Shown: positions 10,368 to 21,264 of the stretch, piece by piece
Layout: every line of letters starts with the position of its first letter
Numbering within the stretch: the first letter of the stretch is position 1
Assembly: GCA_012845835.1 (NCBI GenBank)
Contig: JABAKD010000002.1
Coordinates: 9,834,120-9,898,119 of the forward strand
Direction of reading: 5' to 3'
Source of the DNA: Undaria pinnatifida
Lineage: Eukaryota; Sar; Phaeophyceae; Laminariales; Alariaceae
DNA: 64,000 nucleotides
The notes under the pieces: generated by a model
Told to the model about the DNA's origin: nothing
Seen by the model: only the letters and a program-made list of their open reading frames with translations
Databases searched by the model: none
Position numbers and translations under genes: made by a program

Positions 10368-10860
10368 GTGGCATATATCTGGTGGCGCTTTTGGTGTGGG
10401 CGAGCGGTGGGAAAACTTTCCGACTTGCCCCTTAAGCTTGAGCCCTGCGGGGCTTCGGAGTGAACGAACTGCTGAAAACAGCTACCAACCTGGGCCCAAA
10501 CAGAAGCCACGTTTATGTTGGCTTATAGTTACAAAAAGGGATTCATGTCTAGACTCGGGCTGGTAGCGAATTGCGGCATTGGCCAGACGAAACAGCCCGG
10601 GTTTATGAGGTGTTTAGGGATGGTTCTGAATTGAGGCGCGAGGAGATATAACACACGCGCGCCGCTCGCTCTTCATGGACGGTTGACAACATCGCAGCCA
10701 CTCGTAATTTGTTTTCGCCGGTATACCTTTTTTTTGCGGTGCATGGATCCCATGAGGAAACCCATTCATTAGACTAAATCCATGGGGTGGAGTTGCTTGC
10801 TATTGTCGGTGGCATGTATCTGGCGGTGGCACTTGTATTGCTGGTGAGCGGTGGGAAAAT
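10368..10860. repeat. Two copies of a GGTGGCATATATCTGG segment
   Basis: About 50 bp around 10368-10420 (GTGGCATATATCTGGTGG to GAGCGGTGGGAAAA) recurs at about 10806-10858 with small changes. The intervening DNA has no convincing gene. Confidence 0.5.
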
Positions 10861-11925
10861 ATTCTGTTAATTTGACGTTACGTCAGCGATTCATTTGTGC
10901 TAAGGCTTCTAACACATCAACAGTACCCACGTTTTTGGCAACAATCTCCAATCTACTTGGAATGGATGTGTTTTTTTTTCCTGTGCAGCAGTGAAAGGGT
11001 TGCGTATTAATGTGCGTCCTACTGGCGACGCCAACTAAAAAAATCTGTAACAACTCCGCATTTGAAGGACCCTACACGCCAGAGGGGGGTTGCGAGTAGT
11101 GAGTAGCAAGGTCAGCTAGGCGAGGGGGTGAGCTTGCAACGACTGTTATTGGACGCAGGGAAGCCATTATTTTGTCGCTATGCACGGGCGAAGTTGGTCT
11201 TACGCAACGCGCATTTTCGGCTCAATAAAACTTGAGTTCCTGAGGCCTAAGCGGAATTCCCCTTGAAGAGTCAGTCGTACGAAAAACGCATTTTGGGCAG
11301 AAAAAAAAAAAACGGTTCCTGGAGCCTAAAGGCAAATGCCCACAAAAGCTGATATTTCGCTTGCCACGCATTGGGGTGTGGGGTACGTGGGGTAGGATGC
11401 CTTGCAAGGTAGGGGGGGGGGTGCTTTGAACGGCAGGAGGATGCTTTGCACGCGAAGGGTGGGTTATTTCGGGTACTCTGAAGGGTACTGGGGTGCTTTG
11501 AACGGTGCTGGCAAAAAGCATTACGCATGCTTTTTCTTTTGGCTTTGGTGGAGTTTGGCGCTCTGGAGAATAGAAGGGCGCTGCCAGCGAGCGGTGCTAT
11601 GAGCGGTGCAAGGGTCGTTTTATCGATGCTCTACACGATAGGCGGGGTATGCGGGCTGTTCTGAATGGGAGGACGGTGCTTTGAACGCTCGGGTGGCGCT
11701 TTAGACCGGCTTCATGGCAGGTGCCGGCAGTTCGTTACAAAGTGCCCGTAGTGTCGAAAAAGTACGCTATTCCTGATCAAAGCCAGGTACCAGCACAGTA
11801 TCTGTCGTGTTGTTCGTGGTTTTGTCTCGGGGACGGGGGGAGGTGGATGGCTGATGAAAAACTAGCAGGCAGTGGAATGCTTGGACGTGAAGGCGCTTTG
11901 TTTTGATGGATGAATCCCAGTGCCA
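10861..11925. other. Unassigned, with a loose GGTGCTTTGAACG repeat
   Basis: GGTGCTTTGAACG-like phrases occur near 11420, 11440, 11490, 11670 and 11690, hinting at a decayed short tandem repeat. Otherwise no gene is seen. Confidence 0.35.
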
Positions 11926-13816
11926 GCGGCGTATTGCAAGCGCTCGTGATGGCGAAAGTATTATACAATAATACCACCTGGTAGATGTTATATATATGTA
12001 TATCGCTTTTGCGCCTGGGAGGAGGTGGCTGGTTGATGTTAGCCCATGAGGGCGTGGCAGGGGGATTCTTGGTGGCTAAGGCACTCCGATAGGTTTGTCT
12101 CAATGCCGGGGGCATATTGAGTGTGCTCGCGATGGCGAATATGCAATAATGCTAGATGCTTGGTTTTTATGGCTAATATACAATAGTGCTAGATGATGGT
12201 TTCGTGCTTGTCTCTGGGACCCAGGAGATGGTTAGTTGGTGTTAACTCGAGAGGTCAGCCCAGGGAAACATGCTTGGTCGCTAGGGCATTCTGATGGATT
12301 ACGCCAAACGCCGGGGGCTTATTGCGAGTGCTCGTGATGGCGATCATACAATAGTGCTAAATGTTAGTTTTCGTGCCTTTCCCTGAGGGAGCGAGAGGGT
12401 GGCTGGTTGGTGGGAGGCTCATAAGAGTGAGGACAGGGAACGCTTGGTCGTTTCCAGGCACCCCGATCGATTATCCCCAGTGCTTGCGGCGTACTGAAAG
12501 TGCTCGTGATGGTGATGTTTTACAAAAACGTTAGACGTTGTCCATCGTGCTTTGCCTCGGGGCGGGAGGAGGTGACCGGATGGATATTACCTCGGGCGGG
12601 CATGAAGCCCAGGGGAATATGCGTGGCCGCTTGGGAACTCTGATTGATTGCTCCAAGCGTCGGCAGCTTACTGCAAGGTTTCCATAACGGAGAAAATGCA
12701 TGCGAGGATACTACGGCAAATGTTACCTATCGCGTCCCTGCGTAAGGAAGGGGGTCGCTAGTCGACACAAACTCGTAAGGCTATGGCAGGGGGCAGACAG
12801 GTGCGTGGCCTCTGAGGGACTCTGGTGCATTGTTCCAAGCGCCGGCGGCCTATTGCAAGCGTTCGTGCGGGCGAAGCTATAGACTATACACGCTTCGTGC
12901 CCGTAGTTTCTGAGCAGCTGTTAACATTCGCCCTTTTGCGCGAGTGGGGCGGTGGATAGATGGTGAAACTATCCAGAGAGTGAGGTGGGGGGATGCTTCG
13001 TCGCTAAGGCGTCATGATGGGCTACTTCAAGTGCCGATACCTTAGTGCAAGTGTTCGTGATGGTGGTGAATTTGTGCTACGATAGAATAGTATTCGTTGG
13101 CTATCGCGTTTTTGCCTCAGGGGGGCAGGAGGGCCCGGTTGGTGTAAGCAAGTCGGGTCAGGCAGGGGAATTCTGGGTCGCTAAGGGACTCTGATGCATT
13201 ACTCCAAGAGCCGGCGGTCTATTGCACGTGTTCGTCGTGGTGGTGGTGGTGGTGGTTGTGAACTTTTGCTAGAGTACAATTTGTTGTCTATCGCGTTTTT
13301 GCCCCAGGGAGGCAGGAGAGGCTGGTTGGTGTAGACTAGTCGGGTTAGGCAGGGGAATGCTTGGTCGCCAAGGGAATCTGATGGATTATTCCAAGTGCCC
13401 GCGGCCTATTGCAAGCGCTCGTGGTGGTAGTGGTGGTGAACTTTTGCTAGAGTACAATTTGTTGTCAAGGGCGTTTTGGCATCAGGGGGGGCAAGAGGGT
13501 ACGCTAGCCGGGCGAGACAGGGGAATGCTTGATCGCCATGGGACTCTGGTGCATTACTCCAAGTGCCGCGCGCCTATTGCCAATGCTCGTGGTGGTGGTG
13601 GTGGTGGTGGTGGTGGTGATGGTGGCGAACTTTTGCTGGAATACAATTTGTTGTCTGTCGCGTTTTGGCCTCAGAGAGGCAGGAGGGGCTGGTTGGTGTA
13701 AACTAGCCGGGTGAGGCAGGGGGATTCATGGTCGCTAATGGAATCTGATGGATTATTCCAAGAGCCGACGGCCTATTGCAAGCGTTCGTACGGGTGAAGT
13801 TACACATCAAAGCTAT
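11926..13816 (+). repeat. Satellite-like tandem array, unit about 184 bp, 11 units
   Basis: The phrase ATTGCAAGCGTTCGT or a variant marks successive units near 11933, 12113, 12321, 12493, 12670, 12852, 13043, 13221, 13408, 13576 and 13775. Each unit also has CTATCGCGTTTTTGCCTC, GGAGGCAGGAGG, GGCTGGTTGGTG, GGCAGGGGAATGCTTGGTCG and TGATGGATTACTCCAAG. Units become more alike towards 13.2-13.8 kb, suggesting recent amplification there. GGT microsatellites grow inside units at 13237-13260 and 13587-13625. Confidence 0.85.
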
Positions 13817-14629
13817 CGTACAGGCCGACCCAAGCTATTAATAAACGTCCAGCATTACTTCAGTGTCCAAAGTTCACGCCGTTTGTGGTTTCCGGGAAGC
13901 AAACCCTGCAATCTTTCACACGTGTTTCATGCGCTCCTGCCAAAACCGCTACCGAACGGGGTGCTTTTGTGTGTTTGTGTTTCCCGGCAGGTACTGCGTA
14001 GTCCTCTTTTTTTGGAGATATTTTTGGGTCTCTTCTTAGCTAATCCGAAATTTCCGGCGAATAACAAAAAAAAAAACGCCACGTTTGTGAACGGTTCGGT
14101 GCGGGCGCATAAAATACGTGGGCAAACGTTTCAGGTTATCCTAACGCCCCAAAACGGCGTGAACGTCGGACTTTCGTGCGGAAAAGATGTAGAAGGTATT
14201 CCGTCGTATTCGCTTAGTTTCGGTATAGGATCGACTGCGGGTGCTAAAATCTTACGTTATACTACTCTGCTAATTTTTGCGAAAATTGGCGCGAAACGTT
14301 ATGTTCAACAGACACGCCTCGGATATGCTATACTACGTCGGCTCTTTGAACAACATGTTGAAAGAAACGTAAAATATTGTTTTCTTCCATTGAAATCGCC
14401 TGACGGTAACTGGCGTTTTTCAAGGCCTTTTGGTTGGTGGAGCAGACACACTTTTTTGTCGCTAGCCCCAGCCCTAAAACCTTACCTAAAAATCTGGCCA
14501 TGTCGCCTTCTTTCGCCGTCGGGGGTCAGTACACGACACCACAATATGCGGCATTCGATTTGATGTTTCAAGCGGCACGTGCAAGGAAGAAAACTTTGGG
14601 CGTTTACCTTAAACCAGCCCGTAGCTGTT
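13817..14629. mobile_element. Family H element inserted in the 184-bp satellite
   Basis: The block interrupts one satellite unit. Its right end TTTACCTTAAACCAGCCCGT is the inverse of the CAGGCTGGTTCACGTTAAAA end seen at 59470. Its left end (ACAGGCCGACCCAAGC) is a decayed match. An internal phrase (GGGCGCATAAAATACGTGGG, then AAAACGGCGTGAACGTCGG) aligns with 59730-59800 and 24635-24705. Satellite sequence resumes at 14637. The long open stretch here has no bias supporting a protein. Confidence 0.5.
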
Positions 14630-14636
14630 GCCTATC

Positions 14637-14790
14637 GCGCTTTCGCGGGAGGGAGGTGGATAGTTGGTGGAAAAAATGTGGTAGGAGTCAGGCAGGGGAA
14701 TGATTTGTCGCTAAGACGCTCTGATGGGATATTTTCAAGCAAGCGCCGGAGGCTTACTACATGCGCCCGCAATGGCGCGAGTATACCCTA
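14637..14790 (+). repeat. Satellite unit continuing after the family H insertion
   Basis: CCTATCGCGCTTTCGCGGGA, GGTGGATAGTTGGTGG, GTCAGGCAGGGGAATG and GCGCCGGAGGCTTACTAC follow the unit order of the array that stops at 13816. Confidence 0.6.
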
Positions 14791-16084
14791 GCACCTGTTT
14801 CCTGGCCTTCTTTATAGTAGTTGGCGTAAACGTAGGGGACACCTTTGGGGGGGGGGGGGGGGTTGTCGAGGTGCCCGGTATCCGCAAAATGCCTTCTTGG
14901 AGTTCGGCGCTGGAGAAGGTACTTTTTGTTTCATTTTTGCGAAATAGTCGATGCTTAACGTTGCAAGCTGCTTGATCGGGCGGCCGTGCATTTTCTACTC
15001 GTACGTTCCTGGTGATTTTGTGTTCTCAAAGTCGCGGTTGAATGCGGCGACCGGCTTCATGACATTTTTGCGCTGGTATGGTGGACAGCGTCGTACAGAC
15101 ATGCATGCTTCATCCACCTGCGTTGCGATACGTTTGGGCTAGCCTTGCGTGGTGAACGCATGTACCATGCTTTCCACCTCAACGACGACACGCATGCTTC
15201 CGCCTGTGCTCTAGAACACCGCAGCACAGTAGTTCAGACTGAGATAAATGAACACGTGGACAAAAAATAGTATTCATCATATACATCCAAGTATTCTGCA
15301 TGCAGTAGATGTCGTACAAGGGACCCTGAGGGCTCTGTTGTTCCGTGTGCAACTTTTTTTATCCTCGTTGGTGCGGCCCCGCAGTATTCAGGGTATAAGT
15401 TCAATCTACCCAGTAAAAGCTTCCCGATGTTTGTCATTTTCACAGAATACGCTTGAACCAAACGCCATATGAATGGTGGGGGGGGGGGGAGGGGGGTAAG
15501 ATTCTCCCTTCCCCGACGTGCATACGCCTCCCGTACGCCTTAAATGGAGAATAGACAAAGAGGGCGAAGGGGCTGTGGTGTCCCCTGTTCCCCGCGTTTG
15601 CACGCCTCCCCCAACCTACAACACGCGGCCGACTGCCGCCCGGTCGTACTACGCGAGTGGAACCCTCCCCCACCTCTCCCAATTGCTGTCTCTGGGCGTA
15701 GCTACACCAAAAAGAAAAAATATTACTCCGAAGCTGTCATCCATATGCAAGAAAATAACTCACAAGGTGCCGAAGGCCGCCTCACAAGGGGTTAGCCCGC
15801 CTCACAAGGGGTTCTTAGTAGGACGCAGCTCACCCTTCATGCGAAACGCCGAAACCTCGCCGAATACCTCACAGTGCTTCGCGCTCGGTGCACGCGATGT
15901 CTGCCTGGTCGGTGAAAACTCGACGTTCTCCGTCCCGGCATTGAACAGATGCGAGGGTTTATGGCCGTACGAATACGGCTACGCATGAAATGATCCCCCG
16001 CCCCCCCCACCCCTCTGTTTTTTATCCATGCGCATCTAGACAACCTGTTCATCTCGGGACTCTGATCATTTCTACAACGCCATA
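14791..16084. other. Unassigned region with G runs
   Basis: No supported gene. There are G runs at about 14847-14862 and 15476-15490. A 15-bp direct repeat GCCTCACAAGGGGTT occurs at about 15778 and 15799. Open frames exist at 15.5-16.0 kb but carry no splice context or codon bias that persuades me. Confidence 0.35.
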
Positions 16085-16660
16085 CGATTTCGTTTCTAAC
16101 ATCCCGCTCAATACGGGGGGGGAGGCGCATTTCATTTTCATTTACCACTCACTCCATATCGCGGGCTATTTGGTGGTGTCGGTTCGATCCGTCCGCTCGT
16201 ACCGATAACCTCCCACGATTGCCAAACGTTTATGAACTGTTTTGTGTCCGTTTCTGGCGGCCCGTGCGCATCAGGAAACCCACCACTCGCCGACCACTCC
16301 CTGCGCTTGCTTCCGAGTGATTCCGTTTCTAGCAGCCGACTCATATCAGGAAACCACCACGGAGGCCCAACGATTACTCAAGGTAAACCGTTCCATTTTT
16401 AACGACCTGTGCCACCAAGAAAACCAGAACCATTCGACCACTAGCTACGCTTGCTCCCGGGTGATTTCGTTTGTAACGCCCGGCTCCTGGCGGGAACAAC
16501 GATCAACCATTACGTTTTGAGTGATCTCGGGTGGGTTTCCGTCTCTCACCGCCCCCCCACCCCCCACGATATGCCGAACGATAACCGACGTACTGAATTC
16601 CGTCTCTAGCGAACGGCCAGCGCGTATCGGGGAGAACCACTGCTAGTCGGCCGCTACTTT
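16085..16660. repeat. Degenerate tandem repeat, unit about 100 bp
   Basis: GATTTCGTTTCTAACG- or GTTTCTAGCG-like text followed by CCCG..CGCATCAGGAAACCACCACTCG and CGCTTGC..CCGGGTGATT recurs about five times. The units are strongly diverged. Confidence 0.5.
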
Positions 16661-16974
16661 CTTTTTTGTACCCTCTCTCTGCCCTCCCCTCCCCTCGTTT
16701 TCTTCGTGTACAATCTACCAGAAGCTGCTCATTTTCGCTGCAGCAGAAGTTCCTGTCTGTTTTCCCCCGCCCCCCAAAAAACAGGTTGCCGCAAACACAA
16801 CCGGAACCCAAGGTATTGCGGTTACCGCACCAGTCGGGGTGAAGGCGGGGTCCCACTGCGGCCACCGTCGTCTGGCAACCCACCGAACTACAGTAGCACC
16901 TCCACTCCTCCGCTTTTTGTATTTTTTTCCCCCGTTACTATTGCGTTCTAAGGTAACTCGTTGGAGGTGTCACC
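16661..16974. other. Unassigned spacer
   Basis: Pyrimidine-rich tracts and no supported feature. The stretch next to 16975 may be a flank of the SINE-1 fragment. Confidence 0.3.
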
Positions 16975-17130
16975 GTCGCCGTCGACCTTCTGGACAAACC
17001 GTGGTCACCGGTGCCATCCTTTTCTTCCCCCCCGGCTCGTTGGCTTCTCGCATCGGGCTCCAGTACTCTCGCTTCTCGTCAATGTCCATCGATTTTTTTT
17101 TTCGAATCCGTGCGCACGCTTTGTCGGCAT
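16975..17130 (-). mobile_element. SINE-1 body fragment (tRNA-like head missing)
   Basis: CTTCTGGACAAACCGTGGTC, then GGTGCCATCC, TTCCCCCCCGGCTCG and CTTCTCGTCAATG align with the SINE-1 copy at 60533-60690. The tRNA-like head found at 60735-60812 is absent here. Confidence 0.5.
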
Positions 17131-17227
17131 TTTCAATGAAAAAAAAAAGAAGTTAGATATGCAAAAAAAAACGGCTAAAATACGCCAAACATCCCCCAAA
17201 AAATGAGCCATGGTTGACGTTTTTGGC

Positions 17228-17594
17228 GCGTGCTACGCCAGAGGTATACCTTTTTTGGCTGAAATGTTTTCTAATGGACGGGGCTCCTTAACCCCTTTAG
17301 GGCCCCGAAATCCCTCCCTTCAATAATTTCGAGTAAATTTGTCCCCAAAAAGGGCTTCCCGTAGCGAAGGCGTTAACCCTAACCCGTTGTAAAAAATGAA
17401 TAAATAATAGGCCATGTTTTTATTAACTTGATTCTCGTTGCACACCTAAACCATGGGATTTTTCATCCGCGATAAAGCAGGTTTAGTTTTCATCCGGGAT
17501 CAAGTAATTTTTTGGGTTAAGAAGGACATGTCTTAACCTCCGAAAGTGAGGGGTTGTATTAGAAAAAAAGGGGTGCACCTTTATCGTAGCACGC
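17228..17594 (-). mobile_element. Family E MITE, complete copy
   Basis: It is bounded by GCGTGCTACG (17228) and CGTAGCACGC (ending 17594), perfect 10-bp inverted ends that extend with mismatches. The inside carries the family phrases GGACGGGGCTCCTTAACCCC, CGTTAACCCTAACCC, GGGATTTTTCATCCGCG and CATGTCTTAACCTCCGAAAG. Confidence 0.7.
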
Positions 17595-17700
17595 GACATG
17601 GTTGATCCACTGTTATTCGTAGGGGAAAAAAAACCGTCATTTTTGTATAGCACGCGACATGGTTGATCCACTGTTAAAAAAAAACCGTCATTTTTTTATT
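17575..17700. repeat. Tandem duplication of the family E border
   Basis: TAGCACGCGACATGGTTGAT and CCACTGTTA are present at about 17588 and again at about 17649, each followed by an A run and CCGTCATTTTT. The unit is about 60 bp, duplicated across the element end and its flank. Confidence 0.65.
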
Positions 17701-18199
17701 TTCTTGACCGACGTTGCCGACAATTGCGCCACCCTCGAAGCCGCTGTAAGGATGTTGCGATAGGCACCTCATATGTACACGATTTTGCTTAAGGCGCAGA
17801 CGAAGAACAGTAGAGCACGGGCGCTCATGCAAGCCCTAGCCTATACAAACTCCAGAGAAACCTCCATCACGGAGGATTAAACCGTTCCTGAAAATGTTTT
17901 GCACGGTTTTTTTCCTTTTTTTCCCTGCCCGCAACGATACGCCAAAAAACAAAACATACAGGTCTGGAATGTAATACTTCGAAGTAGGCATTAATTAAAA
18001 TTCACGCTTTCCCGGAGATTACTCCTGACCTAAGCACACCTAAGCCCTGCAACATACGGCCTCCAGAACCTCTGCCACGAAGAACTAAGCCACGAAGAAC
18101 TAAACTTTTTCGAATTTGTCCACGGCCAAGGCTACTATTAATACGTACGGTAGATGGGGCACCCACATGTTGACTGCCGGGTTTGAGCCACGCTTACGA
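17701..18199. other. Unassigned spacer
   Basis: Nothing supported. CCACGAAGAACTAA is directly repeated near 18075-18105. Confidence 0.3.
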
Positions 18200-18360
18200 G
18201 TGACCCTGTACCTCACGGACAAATACTGTTTAGGCGAGCTGTTTGAGCGCAGCGTCGCTTACCATCCAATTGCGGATCCACGTCGCAAAATTATGACCGC
18301 ACGAAGCCACAAGACCGCAAAAAGGAGCAGAGGGGTCACTCGCGTGTGAGTGAGCCATTC
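18200..18360. repeat. Dispersed repeat G, copy 1
   Basis: CCCTGTACCTCACGG, then AAGACCGCAAAAAGGAGCAG and GGGGTCACTCGCGTGTGAGTGAG match 20394-20545 in the same order. It lies just before the 178-bp tandem array. Confidence 0.45.
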
Positions 18361-18365
18361 GTCCA

Positions 18366-18900
18366 CACAGAGAAAGATCTGCATCGTACGGTCGAAGTAC
18401 ACCTGAGAGTCGTTCCACACTACTAGTGGTGCAGCAGATTCTAAGAATTTTCTGAGCTCCTGGCACGAGGAGCTCAATATCACACCCGAAACATGGCTTC
18501 GAAGGCGTTCTTTCGTGAAAGCCGACCAGCATTTCTATGCGCACACAGAGAAAGAGCTGCATCGTACGGTCGAGGTGCACTTGAGAGTCGTTCCACAATA
18601 CTAGTGGTGCAGCAGATTCCAAGAATTTTCTGAGCTCCTGGCACGAGGAGCTCAATATCACACCCGAAACATGGCTTCGAAGGCGTTCTTTCGTGAAAGC
18701 CGACCAGCATTTCTATGCGCGCACAGAGAAAGAGCTGCATCGTACGGTCGAGGTGCACTTGAGGGTCGTTCCACAATACTAGTGGTGCAGCAAATTCCAA
18801 GAATTTTCTGAGCTCCTGGCACGAGGAGTTCAATATCGCACCCGAAACATGGCTTCGAAGGCGTTCTTTCGTGCAAGTCGACCAGTGTTTCTATGCGACG
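18366..18900 (-). repeat. Threefold 178-bp tandem repeat
   Basis: CACAGAGAAAG starts units at 18366, 18544 and 18722, an exact 178-bp spacing. Units are more than 90% alike by eye and contain GTTCCACAATACTAGTGG, CTGAGCTCCTGGCACGAGG and GAAACATGGCTTCGAAGGCG. Since 178 is not a multiple of three, peptide repeats seen on the minus strand are shifted between units and are not a protein repeat. A single diverged relative is at 24905-25012. Confidence 0.85.
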
Positions 18901-19689
18901 GTCCTGAAAACAACCATCGTACTGGTGAAATTGCCTCACTAACCGCTAGTTCCACAAAAATGAGGAGCTCAACCGGTCAGATCGGTCAGAAACATTGGTT
19001 ACATCCCAAAACGAGCAACTTCCACGGTGGGATGACTCCAAAAATGGTGCATCGCAAATACACCGTAGAAGCCGAGTCGTGCTGGGTACTTGCTGGGCTG
19101 AGGAACCGCCCGTCAGACCGCTGTCGGCCAAAACGTGGCACCCCCATCGTACCACGCGTCTGAATACCGTGGTTCTCCCGATAGTTTCTACAAGTCTCAC
19201 ACCCCGTCCTCGCCCTTTCTCTTCTACCGCGGCATGACTCTGCAGTTGTCCATCCATTCTTCTACACCTTAAGTAGGGCGAGTGAGAGAGTGCGAGTGTT
19301 CCTAGGCTTCCCATACCCCCTAATCATCGCGCGTCCTCCTCGGTTTTAGGTTGTTATTCCGTGACCTTCAACTGCCCCCGCTATTGGCTGTGTGCGCTTG
19401 GGGGGCGGGGCACAGTCGCTACACCGAAACAGCACTATCAATAGCATCAGCCACCTTGTAATTGTCGGCAAAAGCTGCAAAAAAAACTCCACTTCTGCCC
19501 GTAGCGCCACGGCCATATCAACCTTCCGCAGCCGCTTTCTTCGTTTCTTTTCGTGCTCGTGTCGGAGCACCGTGGCGTCATGGCCGATAATCTGACTAAC
19601 TTTTGATCTAAAAATTGGCTATTCGTGAATCATGGCACCTATCCAGCCTGGCACTGAAGAGGGTTTCAAGCTCGACGGTACTCTGATCG
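18901..19689. other. Unassigned spacer
   Basis: No supported gene. GAGGAGCTCAACCGGTCAG near 18961 resembles GAAGAGCTCAACCAGTCAG near 25568, a further dispersed-repeat fragment. Confidence 0.3.
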
Positions 19690-19965
19690 AACCCTCGTCA
19701 CAGGTGCCTACCCCCTGCCCTCCCGAGCCTCCCCTTCACTTTCGTCGCACATAGGGTTAGACCTTCCCGCAACTCGTCGTGTTTATGGGGACAACAAATC
19801 GTACTCGCACTCTCTTTTGCGCTTTCCGCGACGGAAGAAGTTGGCCAATACACTACTTGCGTTTTTCTTCCGTTTTTACTGGGATTCGAACCCCGAACAT
19901 CCTCCAATAGGTGGTCGACATCAGGTAGTGCCAATCCACCATGACACCGCCCACGCCGTCCGTGC
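19690..19965 (-). mobile_element. SINE-1 element with tRNA-like head
   Basis: Read on the minus strand, the head (about 19951 to 19875) has an A-box-like TGGTGGATTGGCA and a B box GGTTCGAATCC (19882-19892) that matches the RNA polymerase III consensus. The body follows downstream (19870 to 19690). It includes the complement of CGCACATAGGGTTAGACC and GCAACTCGTCG, shared with 60533-60690. Cloverleaf pairing is poor, so this is a retroposed tRNA derivative rather than a tRNA gene. Confidence 0.6.
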
Positions 19966-20018
19966 GACCTCATGTTGACCACCGTCATATACTTTAGATA
20001 GACATAGGAACTTTAAGC

Positions 20019-20235
20019 AGGGCTTTTTACAGGTCAAATCGTTTCTCGCGGGTCGGGTGGGGTCGGGTCGGGCCAGGGTAGCCCGACCCGACCCGTGGAA
20101 TTAGACAACGTACGCGGTGCGATTCAAGCCGATCCGTGAGATCTTCGAACACCTCTCCGGACCGGCCCCAACTCAACCTGCGAGGTTTTTGAACGCCTCC
20201 TGACCCGATCCGCGGGTTGGGTCGTGACCTGCGAA
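20019..20235. mobile_element. GGGTC-family repeat, copy 4
   Basis: The left end AGCAGGGCTTTTTACAGGTC and right end GACCTGCGAAAAGCACCG are inverted counterparts. The inside is GGGTGGGGTCGGGTCGGGCC and GCGAGGTTTTTGAACGCC. Confidence 0.6.
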
Positions 20236-20393
20236 AAGCACCGACTTTTAATCTTGCACCTCGGTCTCCTTCTCCGTGTTGAACGGCTGCGGCGGCCCTA
20301 TCCAGCGGGGACACCTGTTCACGACCACTTCTACGGTATCGTGGGTACCCTCTTTTGCACCGTCAGGCTTGGGCCCCTTGTCCGAGCGGCCCT

Positions 20394-20545
20394 GTACCTC
20401 ACTGCAAAAACAAAAACTCCAAGCGATTTGTTTGGCGAAGCGTAGGTAACCATTCCATGGCGGCGTCAAATCGAAAAAGACAGCGCCAGAGCTTAAGACC
20501 GCGAAGTAGCAGGGGGGTCACTCGCACGAGTGAGCTCGTGCCACT
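20394..20545. repeat. Dispersed repeat G, copy 2
   Basis: Matches 18200-18360 through CCTGTACCTCACTG, AGACCGCGAAGTAGCAGG and GGGGTCACTCGCACGAGTGAG. The final palindrome CTCGCACGAGTGAG is partly self-complementary. Confidence 0.45.
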
Positions 20546-20814
20546 ACGAAAAGAGAGCCCCGCCCCACCTCACCCTTGGCCCCAACACGACCCACACGTA
20601 GCCCCGCTTGGTGCTTCGGATCACAGTCCGTCTGCTGCGCTAAGCCAGCCGTGGCCAGATGTCCCTCAAGCCGGACAGAGACACCGGGAAAGATTTGTTC
20701 GACAGGCCCGGGCAGCCCCACGCAGGCCATTGCTGTGATTTTCTCTTCTCGTTCTGCGCCCATTGTCGAGCGAATAGCAGCAGTAGTTACACCGTTCAGG
20801 GGGCCGGTGAAACG
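20519..20814 (-). CDS. Possible terminal exon, hypothetical protein
   Basis: On the minus strand an AG acceptor (CGCCATGCAG) is followed by an open frame of about 97 codons ending TGA, with moderately GC-rich third positions. The peptide includes TMGAEREEKITAMACVGLPG and ends VARAHSCE. It could be the last exon of the Gly-rich gene read from 24006 downwards. Against this, its final 30 bases lie in dispersed repeat G, and the acceptor has a poor pyrimidine tract. No family is recognised. Confidence 0.25.
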
Positions 20815-21264
20815 GAACCTGCATGGCGGGTGCACAGCCGAGGGAAGTTGATATTTTTTTGTCTTATGTTTTTTCGTTTGTCTGATCGTTCTTCCCGCAA
20901 GCGCCTTCACGCCTTTAGCACCGAACCCACATTTTGGTGAAGGAGACCTGAAGTCGGGGCGGGACAATTGTCGCCACCACCGCCGTCGTGGGTGTGCCCG
21001 TCACCACCCCCCCTTCGCTGTTTCCCACCGTCAAGGGAGCCACCCCCCCGGCCTTCAGATTCACAGTCCTGGACATCACACATCCCCCCGCACCTGGTGC
21101 CCCCAGCGCTTGAAGACTCTTCCTTGTCCGGGACACTAGTTCAGCTGCCAATTCCAAGAGCACCATCAGTGTCACCGCCACCACCCCCGTTACTGCCACC
21201 ACCAAAAGCCCCACCGCTCACCCTGGCGCTCTTGAAGTGGCGACTGCAGCTGTTCTTCTCCCTC

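Noticed and set aside
13748-14563. 271-codon plus-strand frame
   Set aside because: Starts in satellite DNA and continues into the inserted family H element, so it crosses two unrelated sequences.
15518-15988. 156-codon plus-strand frame
   Set aside because: No start, splice or codon-bias support, and the opposite strand is open as well.
18230-18939. Overlapping minus-strand frames with repeated peptides
   Set aside because: The 178-bp unit is not a whole number of codons, so the peptides shift frame between units.
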